A DNA stretch of 64,000 nucleotides from Pseudomonas sp. GGS8 (GTDB lineage: Bacteria; Pseudomonadota; Gammaproteobacteria; Pseudomonadales; Pseudomonadaceae): the NCBI RefSeq assembly GCF_024168645.1, contig NZ_JALJWF010000001.1, positions 3,785,501 through 3,849,500 on the forward strand, given 5' to 3'. Under the pieces are notes generated by a model. That model was not told where the DNA came from, ran no database searches, and saw only the letters and a list, made by a program, of their open reading frames with translations. Shown here piece after piece: positions 17,251 through 25,580 of the stretch; the first letter of the stretch is position 1; every line of letters starts with the position of its first letter. The position numbers and the translations under genes are program-made.

Positions 17251-18552
17251 TTACTTGGTCGGCGCTCCCTGAACAATCCACGCGCCGATCAGGTCACGTT
17301 CCTGCTGGGTCATCTGGGTGATGTTGCCCAGTGGCATGATCTGGCTGGTGACCGCTTGAGCCTGGATGCGAGCGGCGTTTTGGCGGATCTGCTCTGGCGT
17401 GTCGAACATCACGCCGGCCGGTGCGGCACTGAACAGCGGGCTGGTGGGTTTGGCCGAGTGGCAGACCGCGCAACGTTCCTGAATGACGCTGTGAACCTTG
17501 TCGAACGTCGGGCCCTGATTCGAGGCTTGGGCCGGTGCAGCGGCAGGCGCATCAGGTTTCGCCGCTTCAGGTTTGGCGCCACCGCCCAGGGCGGTTTCCG
17601 GCAGCGGCTGGTACTCGATGGTCCCGGGTGCCTTGGCCACTTCAGGTGCGCTGGACATCGGCGTCGGGCCGGTCACGTACGCCAGGCAAATCATGCCGAC
17701 CGCCGCAACGGGCAGGGTCCAGGCGAATTTATGGCTGTCGTGACGGGTGTTGAAGTAGTGACGCACCAACACCGCCAGCACCGCGATCCCGGCCAGAATC
17801 AGCCAGTTGTATTGGCTGCCGTAGGTGCTCGGGAAGTGGTTGCTGATCATGATGAACAGTACCGGCAAGGTGAAGTAGTTGTTGTGCCGCGAACGCAGCA
17901 AACCTTTGGCTGGCAGTGCCGGGTCGGGTGTGCGGTTCTCGGCGATCGCCGCCACCAAGGCGCGCTGGGCAGGCATGATGATGCGGAACACGTTGCCGAC
18001 CATGATGGTGCCGATGATCGCGCCGACGTGCAGGTACGCACCACGACCGCTGAACACTTTGCTGAAGCCGTAGGCGGCGCCGATGATCAGCACGAACAGA
18101 ATAAAGCCGAGCAGGGCGGGGCGTTTGCCCAGGGCTGAGTCGCAGAGGAAGGAGTAGATGAACCAGCCGATGAACAACGAGCCGAGGCCGATGGCCACGC
18201 CTTCCGGGCCGCTCAGGGTGCTGCCCGGAGCCAGAAGGTACAGCGTCGGGTTGGAGTAGAACACCACGCACAGCAGCGCGATCCCTGAGAGCCAGGTGAA
18301 ATAGGCTTCCCATTTGAACCAGTGCAGGTTGTCCGGCATGGTCGGTGGAGCCAGTTTGTATTTTTCCAGGTGGTAGATGCCGCCACCGTGGATCGCCCAC
18401 AAATCGCCCGCCAGCCCGTTTTTCGGGTTGACCCGATTGAGGTTGTTTTCCAGCCAGACGAAATAGAACGACGCGCCGATCCAGGCCACGCCAGTGATCA
18501 TGTGAACCCAACGCACGCTCAGGTTCAGCCATTCCAACAGATGTGCTTCCAC
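17251..18552 (-). CDS. puuD: Urate hydroxylase PuuD (membrane urate oxidase with cytochrome c domain)
   Basis: The 433-residue protein has eight or so membrane spans (start EAHLLEWLNLSVRWVHMITG) followed by an Ala/Pro-rich linker and a C-terminal cytochrome c domain with the haem motif CAVCH. This is the architecture of PuuD, which oxidises urate to 5-hydroxyisourate and passes electrons to the respiratory chain, unlike soluble uricase. The start codon is GTG at 18552 with GAGAGGT eight bases upstream. It follows allA in the urate operon. Confidence 0.93.
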   Translation of the reverse strand: MEAHLLEWLNLSVRWVHMITGVAWIGASFYFVWLENNLNRVNPKNGLAGDLWAIHGGGIYHLEKYKLAPPTMPDNLHWFKWEAYFTWLSGIALLCVVFYSNPTLYLLAPGSTLSGPEGVAIGLGSLFIGWFIYSFLCDSALGKRPALLGFILFVLIIGAAYGFSKVFSGRGAYLHVGAIIGTIMVGNVFRIIMPAQRALVAAIAENRTPDPALPAKGLLRSRHNNYFTLPVLFIMISNHFPSTYGSQYNWLILAGIAVLAVLVRHYFNTRHDSHKFAWTLPVAAVGMICLAYVTGPTPMSSAPEVAKAPGTIEYQPLPETALGGGAKPEAAKPDAPAAAPAQASNQGPTFDKVHSVIQERCAVCHSAKPTSPLFSAAPAGVMFDTPEQIRQNAARIQAQAVTSQIMPLGNITQMTQQERDLIGAWIVQGAPTK

Positions 18553-18603
18553 AGTCTTTACCTCTCGCCCGTCACTCTGTTGTCGAGTGATCGGACTCTT
18601 CTC

Positions 18604-19107
18604 TTATTGGTGGGGGGCGAGGATCAAACACTCATCCTCTTGGAAAAAATGCTCATCGCAGTTGTTGCCTGTGCCACTGCGATCAACCACCAGGAAGTCA
18701 TCCCGCTTTTCGATCGTCAGCACCGGGTGGTGCCAGACGCCGCGATGGTAATTAATGCCCTGCCTGCCGTTGGTGACGAAGGCGCGGACCAAGCCTGATA
18801 CAGGTGCATCGCCAAGTGGCGCGACCACGATCAGAAAGGGGTTGCCGAGCAGCGGAATGAACGCCTGACTGCCCAGCGGATGGCGCTCCAGCATGCGCAC
18901 GGTCAGGGGCATGTCCTGCGCGTCGGCGCGGAAGATGCTGATGATCGCCTTGTCCTCTGGCGTGGCGGTTTCCACCGTCGCCAGTTTGTGGAAGCGCATG
19001 GTCGAACCGTTGTTGATCATGAAGTGATCGCTGCCGTCGGTTTCGATCACGTCACCGAAAGGGGCGAAGGCTTCTTTGGTCAGCGGTTCAATCGTCAATG
19101 TGCGCAT
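18604..19107 (-). CDS. allA: Ureidoglycolate lyase
   Basis: The 167-residue protein matches the AllA family from MRTLTIEPLTKEAFAPFGDVI to the C-terminal FLVVDRSGTGNNCDEHFF segment; conserved YHRGVWHHP and FxxFGDVIE are present. It splits ureidoglycolate to glyoxylate and urea, the last step of the allantoin route here. It lies between alc and puuD, with a REP pair separating it from alc. Confidence 0.93.
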   Translation of the reverse strand: MRTLTIEPLTKEAFAPFGDVIETDGSDHFMINNGSTMRFHKLATVETATPEDKAIISIFRADAQDMPLTVRMLERHPLGSQAFIPLLGNPFLIVVAPLGDAPVSGLVRAFVTNGRQGINYHRGVWHHPVLTIEKRDDFLVVDRSGTGNNCDEHFFQEDECLILAPHQ

Positions 19108-19150
19108 GCTGGTCTTCTTATCCAAAATTCTGTGTTGTTTGTTCTATCGC

Positions 19151-19223
19151 CATCGCGGGCAAGCCCGCTCCCACATGAATTGTGGCGTTCGCAAAACCTG
19201 TGGGAGCGGGCTTGCCCGCGATT
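19151..19223. repeat. REP pair (REPIN), family A
   Basis: ATCGCGGGCAAGCCCGCTCC and its exact inverted copy flank about 23 bases in the alc-allA spacer. Confidence 0.9.
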
Positions 19224-19233
19224 GGGTTTACCC

Positions 19234-20229
19234 TTATTTCGCTACCTTGCCCAATACCCGCAGGCGGCTCACACCGCCATCCGGGAACACGTTCAGGCGG
19301 ATGTGGGTGATTGGACCCAGCGCCTTGATCTGCTCGGCGAAGGTGTGTTCGGCGTGCATTTCCAGCTTCTGGCTTGGCAGCAGTTCGCGCCAGAACAGCG
19401 ATTGGGTTTCGATCTGGCTGTCGGTGCCGCCCTTCACGAACGCGCCCTGGATCGAGCAGCTGTCCGGGTAGTTGCCCTTGAAGTGCAGGGTGTCGATGAT
19501 GACTTTCTCGACTTCACCGGCATGGCCCAGCGCGACGATCACCCAGTCATTGCCCGGGGTACGACGACGTGCGGTTTCCCAGCCATCGCCCATGTTGATG
19601 CCCCGGCCCGGGTTGAGGATGTTGCTCATGCGGCCGAAGTGTTCGTCGGAGCAGGCGAGGGCGCGACCGCCGTTCAGGGCGGCAGCCAGGTCGACTTGTT
19701 CATTGTCACCGACCGCCGACCAGTCGCGGAATGGAATGCCATACACGCGCAGACGGGCCACACCACCATCCGGATAGATGTTGAAGCGCAGGTGGCTGAA
19801 TGCCTGGTCGTTATTGATTTCGTGGTAGTGGTGGCTGTTGCCTTGCAGTTCGACGGCCGACAGCACTTCAGTCCACTGGGTGTTTTCGTCGGGCTCGCCC
19901 GAGGCCAGGAAGCAGGCTTCCAGGGAGGCCGATGGCGGGTAGTTACCGGTGAAGAATGAAGTGTCGATGTCCACGCCTTTGATCGAGCCTGGTACGCCCA
20001 GACGGATCACCGCGCTGTCGTAGCCTTCGAAGCGCTTGCGGCGCGACTCCCAGCCGTCCATCCACTTGCCGTTGTCATCGAACACTCCCTCCTTCCACAC
20101 GGCCGGTGTCGGCTGGAACAGACGGTTGGCGTCTGCGAACCAGTCATCGGTGACCGAGATGATTTTGGTGCCCAGACGGGCGTCGGCCAGGTTGACGAAC
20201 TTCTCGAAAGGTACGGCGTAAGCTTTCAT
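19234..20229 (-). CDS. alc: Allantoicase
   Basis: The 331-residue protein consists of two related allantoicase domains, each with a [10 protein letters not shown] or [10 protein letters not shown] strand and an [16 protein letters not shown] or [16 protein letters not shown] strand. It hydrolyses allantoate to ureidoglycolate and urea. The ATG at 20229 ([11 protein letters not shown]) is supported by the conserved N-terminus. It lies between uraD and allA in the same direction, so it is part of the puuE-led operon. Confidence 0.96.
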   Translation of the reverse strand: MKAYAVPFEKFVNLADARLGTKIISVTDDWFADANRLFQPTPAVWKEGVFDDNGKWMDGWESRRKRFEGYDSAVIRLGVPGSIKGVDIDTSFFTGNYPPSASLEACFLASGEPDENTQWTEVLSAVELQGNSHHYHEINNDQAFSHLRFNIYPDGGVARLRVYGIPFRDWSAVGDNEQVDLAAALNGGRALACSDEHFGRMSNILNPGRGINMGDGWETARRRTPGNDWVIVALGHAGEVEKVIIDTLHFKGNYPDSCSIQGAFVKGGTDSQIETQSLFWRELLPSQKLEMHAEHTFAEQIKALGPITHIRLNVFPDGGVSRLRVLGKVAK

Positions 20230-20317
20230 TCTTCTTGTCTGCCTTTAAATAAGTTGGCTTGGGATGCTTGCGGGGCCCGGGGCGTTTTTTGCGTTCGTCA
20301 ACGTCGGGCCAGGCTTG

Positions 20318-20833
20318 CTATAGGGTCAGTAATCGGAACAACGCGATCTTGTTGATCTGCGCCAGCGCGCATTTGAATTCAGTGTCGACCGAGTTGTGAA
20401 TGCGCGTTTCGAACGCCGCGAGGATCTGATGCCGGTTGCTGCCTTTTACCGCCATGATGAAGGGAAACTTGAACTTGGCTTTGTAGGCGTCGTTCAGCTC
20501 GGTGAAGCGTTCAAACTCATCGCTCGAGCATTGGTGAATACCGGCGCCAGCCTGTTCATTCGTGCTGGCTTCGGTCAGTTGGCCCTGGACGGCAGCAAAG
20601 CCTGCCAGGTCGGGGTGCGCGTTGATCAGGGCCAGTTGGCTGGCGTGATCGGCGCTGAGCAGGATGTCGCTCATGCGCTGGTGCAGGGTTTCGATCTCGT
20701 CGATCGAAGCGTCCTGGCCCAGGTCGAAGGCCTTTTCGGCCACCCATGGCGAGTGTTCGTAGATGTCGGCGAAGGCGGCGACAAACGCGTCACGGCTCAA
20801 AGTCGATGGCTTCAGGGTTTGGAAGTGGCTCAT
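20318..20833 (-). CDS. uraD: OHCU decarboxylase
   Basis: The 171-residue protein is a 2-oxo-4-hydroxy-4-carboxy-5-ureidoimidazoline decarboxylase: it has the conserved HPDLAG segment with the catalytic histidine and FKFPFIMAVKG near the middle. It converts OHCU to S-allantoin. Its ATG overlaps the puuE stop in an ATGA, so translation is coupled. The longer frame to 20902 lies in puuE. Confidence 0.96.
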   Translation of the reverse strand: MSHFQTLKPSTLSRDAFVAAFADIYEHSPWVAEKAFDLGQDASIDEIETLHQRMSDILLSADHASQLALINAHPDLAGFAAVQGQLTEASTNEQAGAGIHQCSSDEFERFTELNDAYKAKFKFPFIMAVKGSNRHQILAAFETRIHNSVDTEFKCALAQINKIALFRLLTL

Positions 20834-21756
20834 TTGGCAGCCCCTTGATACGGGTGGGTTTCGTGCCAGTGGCGAGCGATGTCGACGCGGCGGCTGAACC
20901 ACACCTGCTCATGACTTTTAGCGTATTCGATAAAGCGTTTGATCGAGGCCAGGCGCGCCGGACGGCCGATCAGCCGGCAGTGCAGGCCGATCGACAGCAT
21001 CTTCGGTGCCTCGGCGCCTTCGGCATACAGCACGTCGAAGGCGTCTTTGAGGTATTCGAAGAAATCGTCGCCTTTGTTGAAGCCCTGAACCTGGGTGAAG
21101 CGCATGTCGTTGGTGTCCAGCGTGTACGGGATCACCAAATGCGGCTTGCCGGTCGGGTTGTTCGGTTCCCAGTACGGCAGGTCGTCATCGTAGGTGTCGC
21201 AGTCGTAGAGGAAACCGCCTTCTTCCATCACCAGCCGACGGGTGTTCGGGCCGGTGCGACCGGTGTACCAGCCCAGTGGGCGCTCGCCGGTGATTTCGGT
21301 GAGGACGCGGATCGCTTCGAGCATGTGCTCGCGTTCCTGAGCTTCGTCCATGTACTGGTAGTCGATCCAGCGATAACCGTGGCTGCAGATCTCATGGCCG
21401 GCCTCGACCATCGCGCGGATCACGTCCGGGTGACGCTGGGCGGCCATGGCCACGGCGAAGATGGTCAGCGGAATGTCGAATGCCTTGAACAGTTTCAGAA
21501 TCCGCCAGACGCCGGCACGGCTGCCATACTCGTAAAGGGATTCCATGCTCATGTTGCGCTCGCCTTGCAGCGGCTGCGCCGAGACCATTTCCGAGAGGAA
21601 GGCTTCGGACTCTTTATCGCCGTGAAGGATATTGCGCTCGCCACCTTCCTCGTAGTTGAGCACGAAGGACAGGGCGATGCGGGCATTGCCCGGCCAGTGT
21701 GGGTGAGGAGGGTTACTGCCGTAACCGATCAGGTCGCGTGGGTAGTCAGCGCTCAC
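20830..21756 (-). CDS. puuE: Cofactor-independent allantoinase PuuE
   Basis: The 308-residue protein belongs to the NodB polysaccharide-deacetylase-like fold but acts on allantoin; conserved segments are YPRDLIGYG, FVLNYEEGGE, EAGHEICSHGYRW and GWYTGRTGPNTRRL. It hydrolyses S-allantoin to allantoate. The start is GTG at 21756 (SADYPRDLIGYG follows) with GAAGGAAG upstream. It is the first gene of the minus-strand urate operon and has a TTGTATACAA palindrome about 100 bp upstream. Confidence 0.95.
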   Translation of the reverse strand: MSADYPRDLIGYGSNPPHPHWPGNARIALSFVLNYEEGGERNILHGDKESEAFLSEMVSAQPLQGERNMSMESLYEYGSRAGVWRILKLFKAFDIPLTIFAVAMAAQRHPDVIRAMVEAGHEICSHGYRWIDYQYMDEAQEREHMLEAIRVLTEITGERPLGWYTGRTGPNTRRLVMEEGGFLYDCDTYDDDLPYWEPNNPTGKPHLVIPYTLDTNDMRFTQVQGFNKGDDFFEYLKDAFDVLYAEGAEAPKMLSIGLHCRLIGRPARLASIKRFIEYAKSHEQVWFSRRVDIARHWHETHPYQGAAK

Positions 21757-21853
21757 TGCAGTCTTCCTTCTTGTTCGTGTCGACTCATTCAAAGTCAGGG
21801 TGTGTGGCGGCCTGGCGATGAGAGGGCAGGCTGGCGTCACAGCGATGGAATGA

Positions 21854-21863
21854 TTGTATACAA
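21854..21863. promoter_or_regulatory. Putative purine-regulon operator 1 (TTGTATACAA)
   Basis: A perfect 10-bp palindrome lies 98 bp upstream of puuE in an A+T-rich stretch. Near-identical sites occur at 22049 and 24923. The shape is typical of FadR-subfamily GntR operators. Confidence 0.55.
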
Positions 21864-22048
21864 CTTTATATTCATTTTGTAAGCCTGATTTTTTGCATTT
21901 TTCACTGATTACCCTCATTAGAGAGTACTGCAAGAAACCTGCCTGAATGGTCAGCTAATGGATGGAAGGTCCACTGATCTTATGGTTCGGCGCAAGATTC
22001 GCCTGCAAAACCTGAATGACGTTGGTGGCAGTAAAAATGTCGTTTTTA

Positions 22049-22058
22049 TTGTGTACAA
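22049..22058. promoter_or_regulatory. Putative purine-regulon operator 2 (TTGTGTACAA)
   Basis: One mismatch from the palindrome at 21854; it lies 132 bp upstream of uraH between A+T-rich runs, in the 430-bp divergent region between puuE and uraH. Confidence 0.5.
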
Positions 22059-22189
22059 TTTTTTTGAAAAATGTCTTAATCAATCGCTCGCCGCAACTTT
22101 TCGTGCTCCGAAACGGTGCGGTCTCCTTTTCAACTGACTTCGGGAGGCGCGAGGTCTGACTGCTCCACGCAGGCAGGCGCGCAGAATCA

Positions 22190-22543
22190 ATGGGACGTTT
22201 GACTACACACGTTTTGGACGCTGCACACGGTTGCCCGGGCAGTTCGATCAAGGTCGAGCTGTACCGCGTTGAAGGCTCGCAGCTGGAACTGGTCGGCACG
22301 GCGCTCACCAACAGCGACGGCCGGGTCGACGCGCCGTTGCTGCAAGGCGATGACTACCGTACCGGGGTCTATCAGCTTCAATTTCATGCGGGCGATTACT
22401 ACCGCGCCCGTGGCGTTCAGTTGCCTGAGCCTGCGTTCCTCGACGTGGTGGTGCTGCGGTTCGGCCTCTCTGCCGAACAGGATCACTACCACGTGCCGTT
22501 GCTGATTTCGCCGTACAGCTATTCCACGTATCGCGGCAGCTGA
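22190..22543 (+). CDS. uraH: 5-hydroxyisourate hydrolase
   Basis: The 117-residue transthyretin-like protein has the N-terminal TTHVLDAAHGCPG, the HYHVPLLISPYSYSTYRGS C-terminus with the diagnostic YRGS tetrapeptide, and the conserved catalytic histidines (His7 and His in HYHVP). It converts 5-hydroxyisourate from PuuD into OHCU for UraD. No signal peptide is visible. It is divergent from the puuE operon and shares the operator-like palindrome. Confidence 0.96.
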   Translation: MGRLTTHVLDAAHGCPGSSIKVELYRVEGSQLELVGTALTNSDGRVDAPLLQGDDYRTGVYQLQFHAGDYYRARGVQLPEPAFLDVVVLRFGLSAEQDHYHVPLLISPYSYSTYRGS

Positions 22544-22602
22544 TCCCCCAAGCAGCTGCCTCAACCTGGAAGCGACTGCGCATATAGCTTCTTTGGTCTT
22601 TC

Positions 22603-22629
22603 GCCCGCTCACACTGCGGGCTTTTTTTT
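22603..22629 (+). terminator. Rho-independent terminator after uraH
   Basis: GCCCGC and GCGGGC form a 6-bp stem with a 7-base loop followed by eight T residues. Confidence 0.85.
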
Positions 22630-22662
22630 GCTTTTGGAAATGTGGTGTTGCTAATGACGTCT

Positions 22663-22734
22663 TCGCGGGCAAGCCTCGCTCCTACAGTGAGCTGTGGCGT
22701 TCACAGGACCTGTGGGAGCGGGTTTGCCCGCGAT
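22663..22734. repeat. REP pair (REPIN), family A
   Basis: TCGCGGGCAAGCCTCGCTCC (one inserted T) and the inverted copy GTGGGAGCGGGTTTGCCCGC flank about 30 bases between convergent uraH and the LysE-family gene. Confidence 0.85.
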
Positions 22735-22744
22735 GCTTTTGCTC

Positions 22745-23371
22745 TTAACGACTCAACAAAGACGCCGCACCTGCGCCGCTGAACAACCCGGCACTCACCC
22801 GGTTAAACCAGCTCTGCCCTTTGCCACTGCGCAGATACCGAGCCGCGCCATGAGCCCCCAGCCCATAAGCCAGCTTGCACAGCAGATCCAGCACGGTCCA
22901 GGTGGCAATCATTACCAGCAACTGCGGCAGGAACGGTTGTTCGCCACTCAAAAACTGCGGCAGAAACGCGGCAAAGAACAAAATGTCTTTCGGATTGCTG
23001 GCACCGAGCATGAACGCGCGCCCGAACAGTGCACGAAAGCGTGGCACCGGCGCAGCCTGGGGCACTTCGGCACTTTGGGATGGCTGACGCGATTGCTGCC
23101 AGCTCTGCCAGGCGAGGTAGAACAGGTACAGCGCGCCGACGATTTTCAGGGCGCTGAACAGCTGTTCCGACGCCAGCAGCAACGCACCCAAGCCGAGCGC
23201 CGAAGCGCTGAGCAGGCAGATCGAAGCAAACACGCCCCCGAGAAATGCCGGGTAAGAACGGCGTAACCCGTAATTCAAACTGTTGCTGATCATCAGTAAA
23301 GACAGTGGCCCCGGTATCAGGATCACCACCAGCGCAGCGCCGCTGAACAGCAGCCAGGTTTCCAGACTCAT
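22745..23371 (-). CDS. LysE/RhtB family amino acid exporter
   Basis: The 208-residue inner-membrane protein has six hydrophobic segments and the family N-terminal motif (VVILIPGPLSLLMISNSLNYG). These proteins export amino acids or derivatives. AGGGAGGAAAGTG immediately precedes the ATG at 23371. It follows the AzgA-type permease gene, with a strong terminator between, so it is probably a separate unit. The substrate is unknown. Confidence 0.9.
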   Translation of the reverse strand: MSLETWLLFSGAALVVILIPGPLSLLMISNSLNYGLRRSYPAFLGGVFASICLLSASALGLGALLLASEQLFSALKIVGALYLFYLAWQSWQQSRQPSQSAEVPQAAPVPRFRALFGRAFMLGASNPKDILFFAAFLPQFLSGEQPFLPQLLVMIATWTVLDLLCKLAYGLGAHGAARYLRSGKGQSWFNRVSAGLFSGAGAASLLSR

Positions 23372-23389
23372 CACTTTCCTCCCTATGTA

Positions 23390-23417
23390 CAAAAGCCCCA
23401 CCCGACGGGGTGAGGCT
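23390..23417 (-). terminator. Terminator after the AzgA-type permease gene
   Basis: Read on the minus strand, AGCCTCACCC and GGGTGGGGCT form a 10-bp stem (one G-U) with a CGTC loop followed by TTTTGT. Confidence 0.8.
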
Positions 23418-23443
23418 GGTTTGAAACGCGTACCGCGTGACGC

Positions 23444-24793
23444 TTACAAGAAGATGAACTTGGCGATGAAGATCGCGCAGAGCACCCACAGGCTAACGGA
23501 TATTTCCTTGTACTTACCGGTGCCGGCCTTCAGCGCTACGTACGTGATGAAGCCCAGCGCGATACCGTCGGCGACCGAGAAGGTCAGCGGCATCATGATC
23601 GCGGTGACGATCGCCGGAATGCTGTCGGTCGCTTCGTCCCACTCGATGTGCGCCATGCCGCCCATCATCAGCATCGCTACGTAAATCAGCGCACCGGCGG
23701 TTGCATAAGCGGGGATCATGCCAGCCAGCGGTGCGAAAAACATTGCGGCAATAAATAGCACACCTACGGTCACAGCGGTAAGACCAGTCCGACCACCAGC
23801 CGCCACGCCAGCGGCACTTTCCACGTAACTGGTGACCGGCGGAACACCCACCACAGCCCCGAAAACACTGGAAGCACTGTCGGCTTTCATGGCGCGGGAC
23901 AGGTTTTCGATCCGGCCGTCGGCGTTCACCAGGTTGGCGCGCTGGGCGACGCCCATCAAGGTGCCGGCCGTGTCGAACATGTGCACGAAGAGGAAGGCCA
24001 ACACCACGCTGATCATGCTGACGTTGAACACGCCGGCGATGTTCATGGCCATCCAGGTCGGTGCCAGGCTTGGCGGGGCCGACATGATGCCCTCGTAGTG
24101 CACCAGGCCCAGGCCCCAGCCGGCGAGGGTCACGGTGATGATGCTGATGAGAATCGCGCCGAACACTTTGTGGTAGCTGAGCACGGCGATCATCAGGAAG
24201 CAGATGGCAGCCAGCAGCGGGCCAGGCTCGCGCAGGGAGCCGAGCTTGATCAGAGTGGCTGGGCTATCGACGACGATGCCCGAGGTTTTCAGGCCGATCA
24301 GCCCCAGAAACAGGCCCACACCCGCGCCCATGGCAAAGCGCAGGCTCACGGGAATGCTATTGAGCAACCATTCGCGAATCCGGGAAAAGGTCAGGAACAT
24401 GAACAACACACCGGACACGAACACCGCGCCGAGAGCGGTTTCCCAGTTGTAGCCCATGGTGCCGACCACGGTGTAGGTGAAGAACGCGTTCAGGCCCATG
24501 CCCGGCGCCAGGCCTACCGGCCAGTTGGCGTACAGGCCCATCAACAGGCAGCCCAGCGCGGCGGCGATGCAGGTGGCCACGAACGCGGCACCGTGATCGA
24601 TCCCGGCGTCGGCCATGATGTTGGGGTTGACGAAGATGATGTAGGCCATGGTGATGAAGGTTGTCAGACCGGCGATCAGCTCGGTCTTCACCGTGGTGCC
24701 ATGCAAGCTGAGTTTGAAAATGCGCTCCAGCCAGCCATTGCGTAATGGCGGCGAGAGTTCCAGCGTCGAGGCTTCGGATTTGCGGCTTTCCAC
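23444..24793 (-). CDS. NCS2 family purine permease (AzgA/PbuG type)
   Basis: The 449-residue protein has 12-14 membrane spans and the AzgA-type motifs (ELIAGLTTFITMAYIIFVNP near residue 40, and DTAGTLMGVAQRANLVNADG). This group imports adenine, guanine or hypoxanthine. The start is GTG at 24793 with GAGGAG upstream. A TTGTATACAA palindrome 130 bp upstream matches those before puuE and uraH, tying it to the purine regulon. Confidence 0.9.
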   Translation of the reverse strand: MESRKSEASTLELSPPLRNGWLERIFKLSLHGTTVKTELIAGLTTFITMAYIIFVNPNIMADAGIDHGAAFVATCIAAALGCLLMGLYANWPVGLAPGMGLNAFFTYTVVGTMGYNWETALGAVFVSGVLFMFLTFSRIREWLLNSIPVSLRFAMGAGVGLFLGLIGLKTSGIVVDSPATLIKLGSLREPGPLLAAICFLMIAVLSYHKVFGAILISIITVTLAGWGLGLVHYEGIMSAPPSLAPTWMAMNIAGVFNVSMISVVLAFLFVHMFDTAGTLMGVAQRANLVNADGRIENLSRAMKADSASSVFGAVVGVPPVTSYVESAAGVAAGGRTGLTAVTVGVLFIAAMFFAPLAGMIPAYATAGALIYVAMLMMGGMAHIEWDEATDSIPAIVTAIMMPLTFSVADGIALGFITYVALKAGTGKYKEISVSLWVLCAIFIAKFIFL

Positions 24794-24922
24794 AGCGAGT
24801 ACTCCTCAAGAGTTTTATTGTTATTTCCAGGGCCGGACCCATGAGGGTGGCAGCGACCCTTTGAGGTACTTGCGAATTTGTTGACTTAATGGTCAGGAAC
24901 TCGCACGAAGCGAATTATGCTT

Positions 24923-24932
24923 TTGTATACAA
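24923..24932. promoter_or_regulatory. Putative purine-regulon operator 3 (TTGTATACAA)
   Basis: The palindrome is identical to that at 21854 and lies 130 bp upstream of the AzgA-type permease in an A+T-rich stretch. Confidence 0.55.
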
Positions 24933-25010
24933 ATAAAGCAAATAATGTTTTTGATATTGTCGACGAAAAGTTTGGCAATAGGGATATATCGCCAGGAGGT
25001 GTGTGGTAGA

Positions 25011-25043
25011 CGATCGTTCCCACGCAGAGCGTGGGAACGATCG
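25011..25043. repeat. Palindromic repeat, third family
   Basis: CGATCGTTCCCACGC, loop AGA, then the exact complement: a perfect 15-bp inverted repeat just downstream of the MarR gene stop. It is a known style of dispersed palindrome in pseudomonads and may also act as a terminator stem for that gene; no T-tract follows. Confidence 0.7.
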
Positions 25044-25051
25044 GTTAAGGC

Positions 25052-25498
25052 TCAGTCTGCGAGCGCTTGGGTTTTCCCCAGCGCCAGATTCACCGCCAAC
25101 CACCCATTCACCGCCGTCTCCCCAGCTTCGGCAAACACCCGCTCAAGCAATTTCACCTGCTCGCGTCGCAACGACTGCTCGAACCGTGCGCCTTCCACGG
25201 TCAGTTCCAACAACCGCTTACGTTTGTCGGTCTCGGACGCGACGCTGTTCACCAAATGCATTTCCACCAACTGCCGTAGCGGAATGTTCAGCGCCTGCTT
25301 GGTCACGCCGAGCAATGCCAGCAACTCCTTGACACTCAGGTTCGGATAACGCGCGATAAAAAACACGATGCGCTGATGCACCCGACTCAAGCCGCGGCGT
25401 TCGAGCATTTCATCAGCCTTGGCGGTGAAGGCCTGGTAGCCGAAGAAAAATGCTTCCATGGCCTGTTGCTGAGTGCTGGGGTTTTTAAGGTCAAGCAT
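25052..25498 (-). CDS. MarR family transcriptional regulator
   Basis: The 148-residue protein has the MarR winged helix: RVHQRIVFFIARYPNLSVKELLALLGVTKQALNIPLRQLVEMHLV followed by the wing SETDKRKRLLELT. It is divergent from the aminotransferase gene with about 80 bp between starts, so it probably represses that gene and itself. The ligand is unknown. Confidence 0.9.
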   Translation of the reverse strand: MLDLKNPSTQQQAMEAFFFGYQAFTAKADEMLERRGLSRVHQRIVFFIARYPNLSVKELLALLGVTKQALNIPLRQLVEMHLVNSVASETDKRKRLLELTVEGARFEQSLRREQVKLLERVFAEAGETAVNGWLAVNLALGKTQALAD

Positions 25499-25531
25499 AT
25501 TGACGTATCCGCTCGGTCTGTCATAATTTAG

Positions 25532-25546
25532 GTCAATCAGTTTGAC
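25532..25546. promoter_or_regulatory. Possible MarR operator
   Basis: GTCAA-TCAGT-TTGAC is a perfect 5-bp inverted repeat in the short divergent region between the MarR gene and the aminotransferase. Confidence 0.35.
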
Positions 25547-25580
25547 TCATTTTCCTCAGGCCTCGCTACCGGTGACCCCC

